From the NCBI GenBank assembly GCA_030531285.1, contig JAUNNW010000086.1, forward strand, positions 1 through 6,317: DNA of 6,317 nt, in the 5' to 3' direction. Made by a program: the position numbers and the translations under genes. This document shows positions 1 to 4,795 of this stretch, one piece after another; within the stretch, counting starts at the first letter, position 1, and each line of letters begins with the position of its first letter. The notes under the pieces were generated by a model. That model saw only the letters and a program-made list of their open reading frames with translations. It was not told the DNA's origin and made no database searches. The stretch comes from Synergistaceae bacterium. Its GTDB lineage: Bacteria; Synergistota; Synergistia; Synergistales; Synergistaceae.

Positions 1-1
1 G

Positions 2-91
2 CAGGACGCATATAAACGTTTCCTGCCCCTACATTTACAAAAACGACAAAACTGTTTCAAATGGCAACCTGATTTTGAAAAAAATCCATAA
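2..91 (+). CDS. Possible C-terminal end of an upstream gene (partial)
   Basis: A frame open from the left edge runs to a TAA at 89-91 and encodes about 29 residues, ending in FKWQPDFEKNP. The stop lies 10 bp before a clear rho-independent terminator, which is how a plus-strand transcription unit usually ends. I do not recognise the peptide. A competing frame starting at base 3 stays open to 143 but runs straight through the terminator stem, so I prefer this one. The product is unknown; given the context it would belong to the same integrated element. The fragment is too short for a reliable call. Confidence 0.35.
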   Translation, partial: QDAYKRFLPLHLQKRQNCFKWQPDFEKNP

Positions 92-100
92 AAGATTTTA

Positions 101-127
101 CGCCTGCTTAACAGCGGGCGTTTTTTT
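101..127 (+). terminator. Rho-independent terminator
   Basis: A 7-bp stem (CGCCTGC with GCGGGCG, including one T-G wobble) closes a 6-nt loop and is followed by seven T. It ends the transcript coming from the left edge and insulates the operon that starts around 180. Confidence 0.85.
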
Positions 128-154
128 ATGCAAAAACGCGTAACGGTTTCCGTT

Positions 155-182
155 TTGCATACGAAAGCCGTCTTTGTATATA
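155..182 (+). promoter_or_regulatory. Candidate sigma-70-type promoter for the DUF1659/sigma operon
   Basis: A -35-like TTGCAT (155-160) is separated by 16 bp from a -10-like TATATA (177-182). It sits between a terminator and the first gene of the operon, where a promoter is needed. The match is moderate. A perfect inverted repeat, AACGG-ttt-CCGTT (142-154), abuts the -35 box and could be an operator; that role is inference only. Confidence 0.45.
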
Positions 183-245
183 GAGCGGCAGAAACGGAAA
201 AACGAAACGCCGCGAATAAAAATCCTTATATGGAGGTGAAACGAA

Positions 246-446
246 ATGGCAAGTTTTGAAAACGAGAGCATGTCAATGAAATTTTCGCTTACCGTGGACG
301 ATGCCAAGAAAACGGTATCTGTAAGCAAGATTTCGCCTACTGCGACGGCAAACACTCTCAACTCTGTTGCGGACAGCTTCAAACCGCTGTTTGTCGCAAC
401 GCCGACTGCCGTCAAACGCAGCAGCGTTGACCTCATCGAGGAATAG
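246..446 (+). CDS. DUF1659-like small protein
   Basis: A 66-residue protein starting at ATG 246 behind a near-perfect ribosome site (GGAGGTGA, 6 nt before the ATG). It has no signal peptide or membrane segment. A beta-rich N-terminal half (MKFSLTVDDAKKTVSVSKI) leads to a helical stretch (TANTLNSVADSFKPL) and a C-terminus with RSSVDLIEE. This resembles the end of DUF1659 proteins, which are short, often paired with DUF2922 proteins in Firmicutes and Synergistota, and of unknown function. It is the first gene of an operon, 49 bp ahead of a DUF2922-like gene. The family assignment rests on length, layout and the C-terminal motif read by eye. No role is proposed beyond its link to the downstream sigma-like gene. 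Confidence 0.65.
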   Translation: MASFENESMSMKFSLTVDDAKKTVSVSKISPTATANTLNSVADSFKPLFVATPTAVKRSSVDLIEE

Positions 447-495
447 CGAACAAAACAAAGAAACGGCGGAATTTAACGGAAAGGAGAATACGAAA

Positions 496-726
496 ATGGC
501 AGTAGAAACCACGAGAAAACTCAAAATGAAATTTCTTAAAGGCGATGGCAGCGATCACAACATAATCCTGAACTACGTCAAAGACGGCCTTGAAGAAGGC
601 TCCGGCGCGCAGCTTGTAAAAGCGGCGATGGACGAAGTTGTGTCACAGCAGCCGATAGCCGGAAGCATTGCCTCCGCAAACGGCGCGGAAGTCATTGAAA
701 CTACGAAAACCGACGTTGAAATGTAA
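496..726 (+). CDS. DUF2922-like small protein
   Basis: A 76-residue protein. ATG 496 is chosen because AAGGAG lies 9 nt upstream; the frame is open further upstream but without a ribosome site. The pattern of a strand (KLKMKFLKGDG), a strand (HNIILNYVKDGL) and a helix (GAQLVKAAMDEVVSQQPI) fits DUF2922, a family of about 70-80 residues with an N-terminal strand pair and a following helix containing an 'AMD' motif. Function is unknown in the family. It follows the DUF1659-like gene by 49 bp and precedes the sigma-like gene by 76 bp, so all three are probably cotranscribed. The two small proteins look loosely alike (strand pair, then helix, with similar length), so they may share ancestry or form a complex. 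That is inference. Confidence 0.7.
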   Translation: MAVETTRKLKMKFLKGDGSDHNIILNYVKDGLEEGSGAQLVKAAMDEVVSQQPIAGSIASANGAEVIETTKTDVEM

Positions 727-733
727 GCGTCAG

Positions 734-772
734 AGCGGGGAGCAAAAAGCAAAACGCCGAAAGCCCCCCGCT
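734..772 (+). other. Intercistronic GC-rich hairpin
   Basis: AGCGGGG (734-740) pairs perfectly with CCCCGCT (766-772) across a 25-nt A-rich loop, between the DUF2922-like and sigma-like genes. No T tract follows on either strand, so it is not a standard terminator. It could be an mRNA stabilising or processing element, or it could affect the relative expression of the sigma-like gene. Its role is unproven. Confidence 0.4.
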
Positions 773-802
773 TCATTTCAAAAAAAACGAAAGGGCGATT
801 AA

Positions 803-1612
803 ATGGAAGAAAACTTTGAAACCTCTGAAAATTTTGAACACGAAGAAACAGAAGAAACAATAGAACGATTTGAGAAATTTGAAAACTTTGAGAACTTTGA
901 AAGCTTTGAAAAACTTGAAAAAACGAACGAAACAGCAAACGACAACACGGACGAAGAATTTGACTACGACGGCTGGCGTATGCACCGTTACGACGGCTAT
1001 GAAGGAAAACTGACGGAAGAAATCATTGTCTGCAAATTTGAAGCCTACATACGCAAACTGGCGGGACAAAGCCAAGGCGGGGGCGCGGAATACGACGACC
1101 TCGTACAGGCAGGAATGGAAGCGGCGGTAAAAGCCTTCCGCGGGCATGAAAACGATGCCGGACTGCTCCGCTACCTGCAAATAAAAATAGCGGGCGGAAT
1201 AAAAGACGAAGCGGAAAGACAAAGACGGCAGGCAAGATATTCCGGCGCGGAGCTTGACGAAACAGACGAAACAGCGGGAACTGCGGTAAAAGAAACCGCG
1301 GGCGAATACGGGCTTGACGACTGGAACGCAAGAGAAAAAGCCATGTTTGAAAAAATATCCTCCCGCCTCACAAAAGAAGAAATGATTGAAGTCCGGCTGC
1401 TCTACGAAGGAACCTCAAAACGCAGAACAGCGGCAATACTTGGAATATCCCACACGGCGGCAGGCAAACGGGCGGAAAAAATCAGGCGGAAACTTGAACC
1501 GCTCAAACCGTGGCTGCAAGACATGACAGAATACAAATGCACGGGCGACTCAATGCCATTTGCGAAAATAAAAACAGAAAACACAAACTGCGAAAGGAGC
1601 AAAAAGCAATGA
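803..1612 (+). CDS. Sigma-70-like RNA polymerase sigma factor, phage type
   Basis: A 269-residue protein with start ATG 803 behind AAAGGG at 7 nt. Residues about 68-145 resemble sigma region 2: an N-terminal helix (EAYIRKLAGQS), the 'EYDDLVQAGMEAAVKAF' block (96-112), and the helix with KIAGGIKDEAERQRRQ (127-142), where promoter -10 recognition normally lies. Residues about 188-232 resemble region 4, a helix-turn-helix (KRRTAAILGISHTAAGKRAEKI) for -35 contact. An acidic linker (DETDET, 152-157) joins them; region 3 appears to be absent. It should associate with core RNA polymerase in the cytoplasm and direct it to particular promoters. The first 57 residues are unusual: very acidic, with six FEx-type tripeptides (23-40). 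The stop overlaps the next ATG by 4 nt (ATGA), so it is coupled to the RHH gene. Target promoters are unknown; the adjacent lysis cassette is the obvious candidate. Alternative: a DNA-binding regulator that has kept a sigma fold. Confidence 0.75.
   Translation: MEENFETSENFEHEETEETIERFEKFENFENFESFEKLEKTNETANDNTDEEFDYDGWRMHRYDGYEGKLTEEIIVCKFEAYIRKLAGQSQGGGAEYDDLVQAGMEAAVKAFRGHENDAGLLRYLQIKIAGGIKDEAERQRRQARYSGAELDETDETAGTAVKETAGEYGLDDWNAREKAMFEKISSRLTKEEMIEVRLLYEGTSKRRTAAILGISHTAAGKRAEKIRRKLEPLKPWLQDMTEYKCTGDSMPFAKIKTENTNCERSKKQ
869..922 (+). repeat. In-frame 9-bp tandem repeat encoding FEx tripeptides
   Basis: Six consecutive 9-nt units of the form TTTGARAAN encode FEK, FEN, FEN, FES, FEK and LEK (residues 23-40 of the sigma-like protein). 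Copies differ at third positions and in the third codon, so the array is somewhat diverged. Unit changes would keep the frame and alter only the length of the acidic N-terminal arm. Confidence 0.85.
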
Positions 1613-1794
1613 CGAAAAACAAACGGGTACACGTCGGCACGAGATTTGACAGGCAGCTGCACAGGCAGTTCAAATTTCTTGCGAAACTCAGCGGACAAAC
1701 AATGCAGGGACTTCTTGTCTCCCTTGCGGCACAAAGCGTTGAAACGGCGCGGGACGGACTTGCGGACGAAACGGACGAAACAGAAACCGACTGA
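1609..1794 (+). CDS. Ribbon-helix-helix (Arc/MetJ-type) DNA-binding protein
   Basis: A 61-residue protein starting at ATG 1609, with AAAGGAG 9 nt upstream. The start overlaps the end of the sigma-like gene by 4 nt, so translation is probably coupled. The layout fits a ribbon-helix-helix fold: a basic N-terminus and one strand (RVHVGTRF, residues 6-13), helix A (DRQLHRQFKFLAKLSG), a short turn, and helix B (TMQGLLVSLAAQSVETARD). Proteins of this class dimerise through the strand and insert it in the DNA major groove, usually as repressors. The last residues (ADETDETETD) are strongly acidic and echo the DETDET linker in the sigma-like protein. It could repress this operon, act as an excisionase-like or antitoxin-type protein, or control the lysis genes; nothing in the sequence decides between these. 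Confidence 0.65.
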   Translation: MTKNKRVHVGTRFDRQLHRQFKFLAKLSGQTMQGLLVSLAAQSVETARDGLADETDETETD

Positions 1795-1823
1795 GCGGCT
1801 GCAACACGCAGCCGCTATTTTTT
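1794..1823 (+). terminator. Strong rho-independent terminator after the regulatory genes
   Basis: GCGGCTGC (1795-1802) pairs perfectly with GCAGCCGC (1808-1815) around a 5-nt loop. An A-T pair at 1794/1816 extends the stem to 9 bp, and a T-rich tail follows. The stem begins directly at the stop of the RHH gene and the tail ends 4 bp before the next ribosome site, so no ordinary promoter fits between the two operon halves. Confidence 0.9.
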
Positions 1824-1839
1824 GAACGAGGTGGTAACA

Positions 1840-2232
1840 ATGGGCGATATTTCAACGCATTTTTCAAAGCGTGAGCTGCAATGTAAGTGCGGCTGCGGCA
1901 AGTACGTCCCGAACGAAAAACTGCTGAAACTGGCGGAGGCGGTGAGGATTATTCTTGACTGCCCGATGACGGTTACGAGTTCTACACGGTGCAAAAAGCA
2001 TAATTCAAGCCCTAAGGTCGGCGGTGAGCCGAACAGTAATCATCTTTACGGTGAAGCTATGGATTTTACTTGCAGGCTTGGGGCGCGTAAAGCGTATGAC
2101 AAGATTATTGCCGCTTGGCGAAACGGTGAATTGCCGCTGCTTGGCGGAATTGGGCTGTACGTCGGCAAGAACTTTGTCCATATTGACGTAACAAAGGCGG
2201 CGGACGGACATTTGCGGAGGTGGAACGGTTAA
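1840..2232 (+). CDS. M15-family (Peptidase_M15_3-like) zinc peptidase, probable endolysin
   Basis: A 130-residue protein. ATG 1840 is chosen because GAGGTGG lies 5 nt upstream; an in-frame TTG at 1822 has no such site. The motifs of M15 zinc peptidases are present: R50 in TSSTRCKKHN, the H68-x-x-G-x-x-x-D75 zinc motif (NSNHLYGEAMD), and GIGLYVGKNFVHIDV, where H114 is the last zinc ligand. The N-terminal LQCKCGCG (three Cys at 15, 17, 19) is common in the short phage-borne members. These enzymes cut peptide bonds in peptidoglycan stem peptides or cross-links. There is no signal peptide, so access to the wall would need a holin, and holin-like genes follow directly. It is full length for the single-domain type. 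The exact bond cut cannot be read from sequence; a structural, virion-associated role is less likely. Confidence 0.85.
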   Translation: MGDISTHFSKRELQCKCGCGKYVPNEKLLKLAEAVRIILDCPMTVTSSTRCKKHNSSPKVGGEPNSNHLYGEAMDFTCRLGARKAYDKIIAAWRNGELPLLGGIGLYVGKNFVHIDVTKAADGHLRRWNG

Positions 2233-2514
2233 ATGGAAATCAACGGCGTAAAGGAAATGTTAGAGTTTATTTTGACAATTTTCGCTTTTGTCGGCGGTAT
2301 GTACGCCGCTGTAAAGTTTGCAATTCAGACGGCTATCGCACCGCTGAAACAGACGCTTGAAGCGTTGACGGAAGCGGTACGGGAATTGCATAAAAAACTG
2401 TCGGAGCAGGATAAAACAATTCACGAAGCGAACGAAGAAATAATCGGCTTGAAACACAACGTAAAAGAGATTTACAGGCGGCTTGATAAAGTTGAGGGCA
2501 AAACAGATGAGTAA
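2233..2514 (+). CDS. Small membrane-anchored coiled-coil protein of the lysis cassette
   Basis: A 93-residue protein. ATG 2233 follows the M15 stop with no gap; GGAGGTGG lies 9 nt upstream, inside the end of the M15 gene. One membrane segment spans about residues 8-30 (EFILTIFAFVGGMYAAVKFA). The rest is a charged helix with heptad-like spacing (about 35-90), very likely a coiled coil. Proteins of this shape are frequent between endolysin and holin genes in phages and are often annotated as holin-associated or simply hypothetical. It recalls XhlA-type lysis proteins in size and composition, but the membrane segment is at the opposite end, so I do not assign it there. Topology and role in lysis are inferred mainly from its neighbours. 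Confidence 0.6.
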   Translation: MEINGVKEMLEFILTIFAFVGGMYAAVKFAIQTAIAPLKQTLEALTEAVRELHKKLSEQDKTIHEANEEIIGLKHNVKEIYRRLDKVEGKTDE

Positions 2515-2749
2515 GTTTTTGTACGACGTTAAATCCACGCTGTACGCATCGGACGGTTTTATGTCGCTTTACCGCCTTATTACCGCCGTTGCGTTCGTCG
2601 CTCTCGTGGCAATAAGCGTAACGGAGCTTGTAACAGGCAAGGCGTTTTCTCACTACAACGAGTTCGCTCTGTTCACGGGCTCAATGGCTACGCTGTCATG
2701 CGGAAACAAAGCGGTTGACAAATGGGGCAGACGAAATGACGGCGAATAA
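2507..2749 (+). CDS. Putative holin (two membrane segments)
   Basis: An 80-residue protein starting at ATG 2507, overlapping the preceding gene by 8 nt; an upstream in-frame TTG (2483) is not needed. It has two hydrophobic stretches, about residues 21-44 (LYRLITAVAFVALVAISVTE) and 53-70 (FALFTGSMATLSCGNKAV). The short loop between them carries few charges, and the tail is charged (KWGRRNDGE). Small size, two transmembrane helices, and a place between an M15 peptidase and spanin-like genes fit a class II-type holin, which would open the inner membrane for the peptidase. A specific holin family is not recognised by eye. The next gene's ATG lies inside its last codons, so translation is coupled. 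Confidence 0.6.
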   Translation: MSKFLYDVKSTLYASDGFMSLYRLITAVAFVALVAISVTELVTGKAFSHYNEFALFTGSMATLSCGNKAVDKWGRRNDGE

Positions 2750-3068
2750 AAAACTGCTTGCGGTATTGTTTGTCGTTCTTGCCGTACTGCTTTTTGTTTC
2801 GTGGAGCAGGGACAAAGAAAATCCGTCCGCTGAATTGCAGACCGCAAAACAGGCTGTAAAATCCGCAGAATTGACCGCAGGGCGGGCGGAGAGCGATTAT
2901 GTTACAGTCAGAGATAGAAATATAGCACTTGAAAAGGGGGCGGCGAAAAATGCCGTTAAAACGCTTTCTGAAGATTATTGCGGCGACACTGACGCTGTGT
3001 TTGCTTTTTCCCAGCTTGTTGTTCGCGCAAGAGAATACAACCGGCGGCAGCTTGACGGTCAGCATTGA
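2736..3068 (+). CDS. i-spanin-like (Rz-like) protein
   Basis: A 110-residue protein starting at ATG 2736, overlapping the holin-like gene by 14 nt. An N-terminal membrane anchor (about 6-23, LLAVLFVVLAVLLFVSW) is preceded by two Lys. A periplasmic helix with coiled-coil character follows (AELQTAKQAVKSAELTAGRAE), then a compact C-terminus (YCGDTDAVFAFSQLVVRARE). Size, topology and order after endolysin and holin match inner-membrane spanins, which pair with an outer-membrane partner to fuse the two membranes at the last step of lysis. The following gene overlaps it by 119 nt in another frame, as Rz1 genes often do with Rz. The assignment is structural and positional; sequence similarity to any known Rz was not established. 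Confidence 0.55.
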   Translation: MTANKKLLAVLFVVLAVLLFVSWSRDKENPSAELQTAKQAVKSAELTAGRAESDYVTVRDRNIALEKGAAKNAVKTLSEDYCGDTDAVFAFSQLVVRAREYNRRQLDGQH

Positions 3069-3342
3069 CGACCTGCGGCAGGTTACGATTTACGCCGAAG
3101 CAATGGAAGCGGAAAACGCCGCGCTGAAATCCTCGCTTGAAAGCGAACGTGCGGCGGTGGCGGACATGCTTAAAGCTGTCAATGACGAACGACAGGCCGC
3201 GCAGAATTATCAGGCAATGCTTGAAGCGCAGAATACCGCGCTTAAGTCGGAATCCGACAAACTGCGGCGCGGCTCAAGCCGTAAAAATTATATAATGGCA
3301 ATACTCGGCGCAGCGGTCATCACGCTTGCCGTAACGAGATAA
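2950..3342 (+). CDS. Secreted coiled-coil protein overlapping the Rz-like gene; possible spanin partner
   Basis: A 130-residue protein. ATG 2950 is chosen because AAGGGGG lies 9 nt upstream; the frame also has a TTG at 2929 with no good site. It starts inside the Rz-like gene in the +1 frame. A signal peptide (basic MPLKRFLK, hydrophobic core, LLFA-QENT with cleavage likely after residue 26) is followed by a long coiled coil (about 45-108, AEAMEAENAALKSSLESERA). It ends in a second hydrophobic segment (114-129, YIMAILGAAVITLAVTR). A Cys at 17 (LTLC) is a poor lipobox because Leu rather than Gly/Ala/Ser precedes it. Overlap and position suggest an o-spanin role, while the anchor at both ends recalls single-molecule u-spanins. 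Neither fits perfectly; another phage envelope protein is possible. Confidence 0.55.
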   Translation: MPLKRFLKIIAATLTLCLLFPSLLFAQENTTGGSLTVSIDDLRQVTIYAEAMEAENAALKSSLESERAAVADMLKAVNDERQAAQNYQAMLEAQNTALKSESDKLRRGSSRKNYIMAILGAAVITLAVTR

Positions 3343-3348
3343 TTAAAG

Positions 3349-3379
3349 GCGGTTGTCCTCACGGGCAGCCGCTTTTTTT
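3349..3379 (+). terminator. Terminator of the lysis cassette, between convergent genes
   Basis: A 10-bp stem (GCGGTTGTCC with GGGCAGCCGC, two G-T wobbles) closes a TCAC loop and is followed by seven T. It starts 7 nt after the stop at 3342. The integrase stop on the other strand is at 3386. The minus strand has only three T after the stem, so termination of the integrase transcript here would be weaker. Confidence 0.88.
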
Positions 3380-3385
3380 ATTGTC

Positions 3386-4561
3386 TCAAAGCGTAATCGT
3401 TATCTGCGGTTTCGGCGGTATAGGCGTACCCTCTCTGACAGCGTCTAAAAAATCCGAATACCACTGCACCATCGCAACCCTCAAATCCCAGTGCCGCGCT
3501 CTGTTGTACGCGCCTCTGACGCTGTCCTTTTCTCCGTGAGCAAGCTGAAGTTCTATCGCGTCGGGGTAAAACTGATATTCATTCAGCACAGTGCTTGCCA
3601 TGGAACGGAAGCCGTGCGGGGTCATTTCCTCTTTGGCAAAGCCCATAATCCTCAAAGCGGTGCGGACAGCCTCGCCGCTCATACAGCGTCCGTCTCCTCT
3701 CGGTGACGGGAACAAAAACCGACCGCCGCCCGTATAACGCCGAAGCTCCGACAGCATTTCAACAGCCTGACGGCTCAGCGGCACATAATGAGCCTGACGC
3801 AGCTTCATCTTCTCCGCCGGAATAATCCACACGCCTTTTTGTACGTCAAACTCGCGCCATTCCGCCTGACGTATCTCATTCGGACGGCAGAACGCGAACG
3901 CTGACAGCTTCATCGCGCATCGCAGCACGATATTCGGATAACCGTACAAAGCCCTCATCAGACCGCCGATTTTATCCGGCTCCGTCAGCGCGGAAAAATG
4001 CCGCACCTTATGCGGCGACAACCGCCCCGCAACGCCTGCCGCCGGATTAACGGAAGCCTGTCCGCAGTCAATGGCGTACTTGAAAACCTGCGATACAATC
4101 TGACAGCATTTCTTCGCTGACGCAAACCGTCCCTCGTCCTCAAGCGAACGGCAGAACGCCAGCACCGCCGGCGCGGTAATCTCGTCCAGCCTCATACCTC
4201 CAAGGTTCGGAAGAATACGCTTGCGCAAATACTTTCTGACCGCCGACATAGTATTCTCCGCCAGACGTTTCTCCGCAAACGCGACATAAGCCTCCGCCGC
4301 AGACGCGAAATCACCCGATATTCTCGGCGCGGCAAACGGACTGCCCCGCAGCTCCGCCGCCTTCGCCCTCGCGTCCTTCAGCGAAACATCGGGAAACTGT
4401 CCTATCCCTCTGCGATACTCCTTCCTGTTATGGTAAATCCTGCAAATCCAATACTTAGACCCGTTCGGGTGAACCTCAAGCAGCAAGCCGCCGCCGTCAG
4501 ACAAACAAAACGGCTTATTCCTCGGCTGCGCCGCCTTAATCTCCTGCACTGTCAGCTGCAT
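3386..4561 (-). CDS. int: Tyrosine recombinase / site-specific integrase (DUF4102-type, P4-like)
   Basis: A 391-residue protein. ATG 4561 is chosen because GGAGGGG lies about 4-7 nt upstream and the family's N-terminus begins there (MQLTVQEIKAAQPRNKPF); a longer frame to 4642 adds 27 unconvincing residues and would cover the -10 region. Order: DUF4102 arm-binding domain (about 1-75, with DGGGLLLEVHPNGSKYW), a core-binding SAM-like helical domain (about 85-170), and the catalytic domain (about 190-380). All catalytic residues are visible: R226 (FCRPNEIR), Lys at 251/253 (EKMKLRQAHYVPLS), H316-x-x-R319 (TPHGFRSMAS), H342 (LQLAHGEKD) and nucleophile Y352 (RGAYNRA). The length is normal and it looks intact. 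It should catalyse integration and excision of the element at the neighbouring ssrA 3' end. The C-terminus is extended by about 15 Pro-containing residues. It converges on the lysis cassette. Confidence 0.95.
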   Translation of the reverse strand: MQLTVQEIKAAQPRNKPFCLSDGGGLLLEVHPNGSKYWICRIYHNRKEYRRGIGQFPDVSLKDARAKAAELRGSPFAAPRISGDFASAAEAYVAFAEKRLAENTMSAVRKYLRKRILPNLGGMRLDEITAPAVLAFCRSLEDEGRFASAKKCCQIVSQVFKYAIDCGQASVNPAAGVAGRLSPHKVRHFSALTEPDKIGGLMRALYGYPNIVLRCAMKLSAFAFCRPNEIRQAEWREFDVQKGVWIIPAEKMKLRQAHYVPLSRQAVEMLSELRRYTGGGRFLFPSPRGDGRCMSGEAVRTALRIMGFAKEEMTPHGFRSMASTVLNEYQFYPDAIELQLAHGEKDSVRGAYNRARHWDLRVAMVQWYSDFLDAVREGTPIPPKPQITITL

Positions 4562-4630
4562 AAAACCCCTCCCGCCGTATAAAACAGACCCAAACATACG
4601 CTTTATACGAAATTTTATACAGTTTAGCAC

Positions 4631-4680
4631 ATTTATTAACACTTATAAACACTTATAAACATTTAGTAACATTTAGTCAA
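4631..4680. repeat. Five tandem 10-bp repeats upstream of int, candidate integrase arm sites
   Basis: Five adjoining 10-bp units follow the consensus AYTTAKTAAC: ATTTATTAAC, ACTTATAAAC, ACTTATAAAC, ATTTAGTAAC and ATTTAGTCAA. Two neighbouring units are identical. The 10-bp spacing places every copy on the same face of the helix. They lie between the attachment side (4760) and int, where arm-type binding sites of P4-like integrases are expected, and they contain the int promoter. Confidence 0.75.
4652..4680 (-). promoter_or_regulatory. Promoter of int, embedded in the 10-bp repeats
   Basis: On the minus strand TTGACT (4680-4675) is followed after 17 bp by TATAAG (4657-4652), each matching the sigma-70 consensus at five of six positions. 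It is oriented toward int, with a leader of about 85 nt. Because the repeats lie on both boxes, any protein that binds them (most simply the integrase itself) would block the promoter. Confidence 0.65.
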
Positions 4681-4721
4681 AAATCAGCGATAAATACAGA
4701 CTGTCACAGGCTCTACGCAAC

Positions 4722-4747
4722 AAAAAACCGCACCATTACTGGCGCGG
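4722..4747 (-). terminator. Terminator of ssrA
   Basis: On the minus strand CCGCGCCA pairs with TGGTGCGG (8 bp, one G-T wobble) around a GTAA tetraloop, followed by six T. The stem begins 12 nt after the CCA end of the tmRNA and stops read-through from ssrA into int. If the crossover occurs within the ssrA 3' end, this terminator is part of the element. Confidence 0.85.
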
Positions 4748-4759
4748 CGAAAATAGACT

Positions 4760-4795
4760 TGGTGGAGACGCGGGGAATCGAACCCCGGTCCAACA
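4760..4795 (-). other. Probable attachment site (ssrA 3' end)
   Basis: The T-arm and acceptor end of the tmRNA (GGTTCGATTCCCCGCGTCTC, then CACCA) is a common target of DUF4102-type integrases, and int sits about 200 bp beyond it in the same orientation. The intact, CCA-bearing 3' end suggests the element restored the gene on insertion. The exact crossover cannot be placed because the second copy of the core is not in the window. Confidence 0.55.

Noticed and set aside
1..26. GCAGGA...TCCTGC inverted repeat at the left edge
   Set aside because: A 6-bp stem with a 14-nt loop inside a probable coding end; the left context is cut off and nothing else supports a function.
142..154. AACGG-ttt-CCGTT palindrome similar to TTCCG-aaa-CGGAA at 5628-5640 as a shared operator
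   Set aside because: The match is only a short CGG/CCG core, one copy lies in the element and the other in host DNA, and such short palindromes recur by chance. The first is mentioned only as a possible local operator.
98..938. Several minus-strand open frames opposite the DUF1659- and DUF2922-like genes
   Set aside because: No ribosome sites, no recognisable motifs, and one runs through the terminator at 101-127; the plus-strand genes explain the region better.
773..1222. A 149-codon open frame on the minus strand, very rich in Phe
   Set aside because: It is the complement of the GAA/TTT-rich start of the sigma-like gene; it has no ribosome site, and the sigma-like frame has recognisable domains and coupled neighbours.
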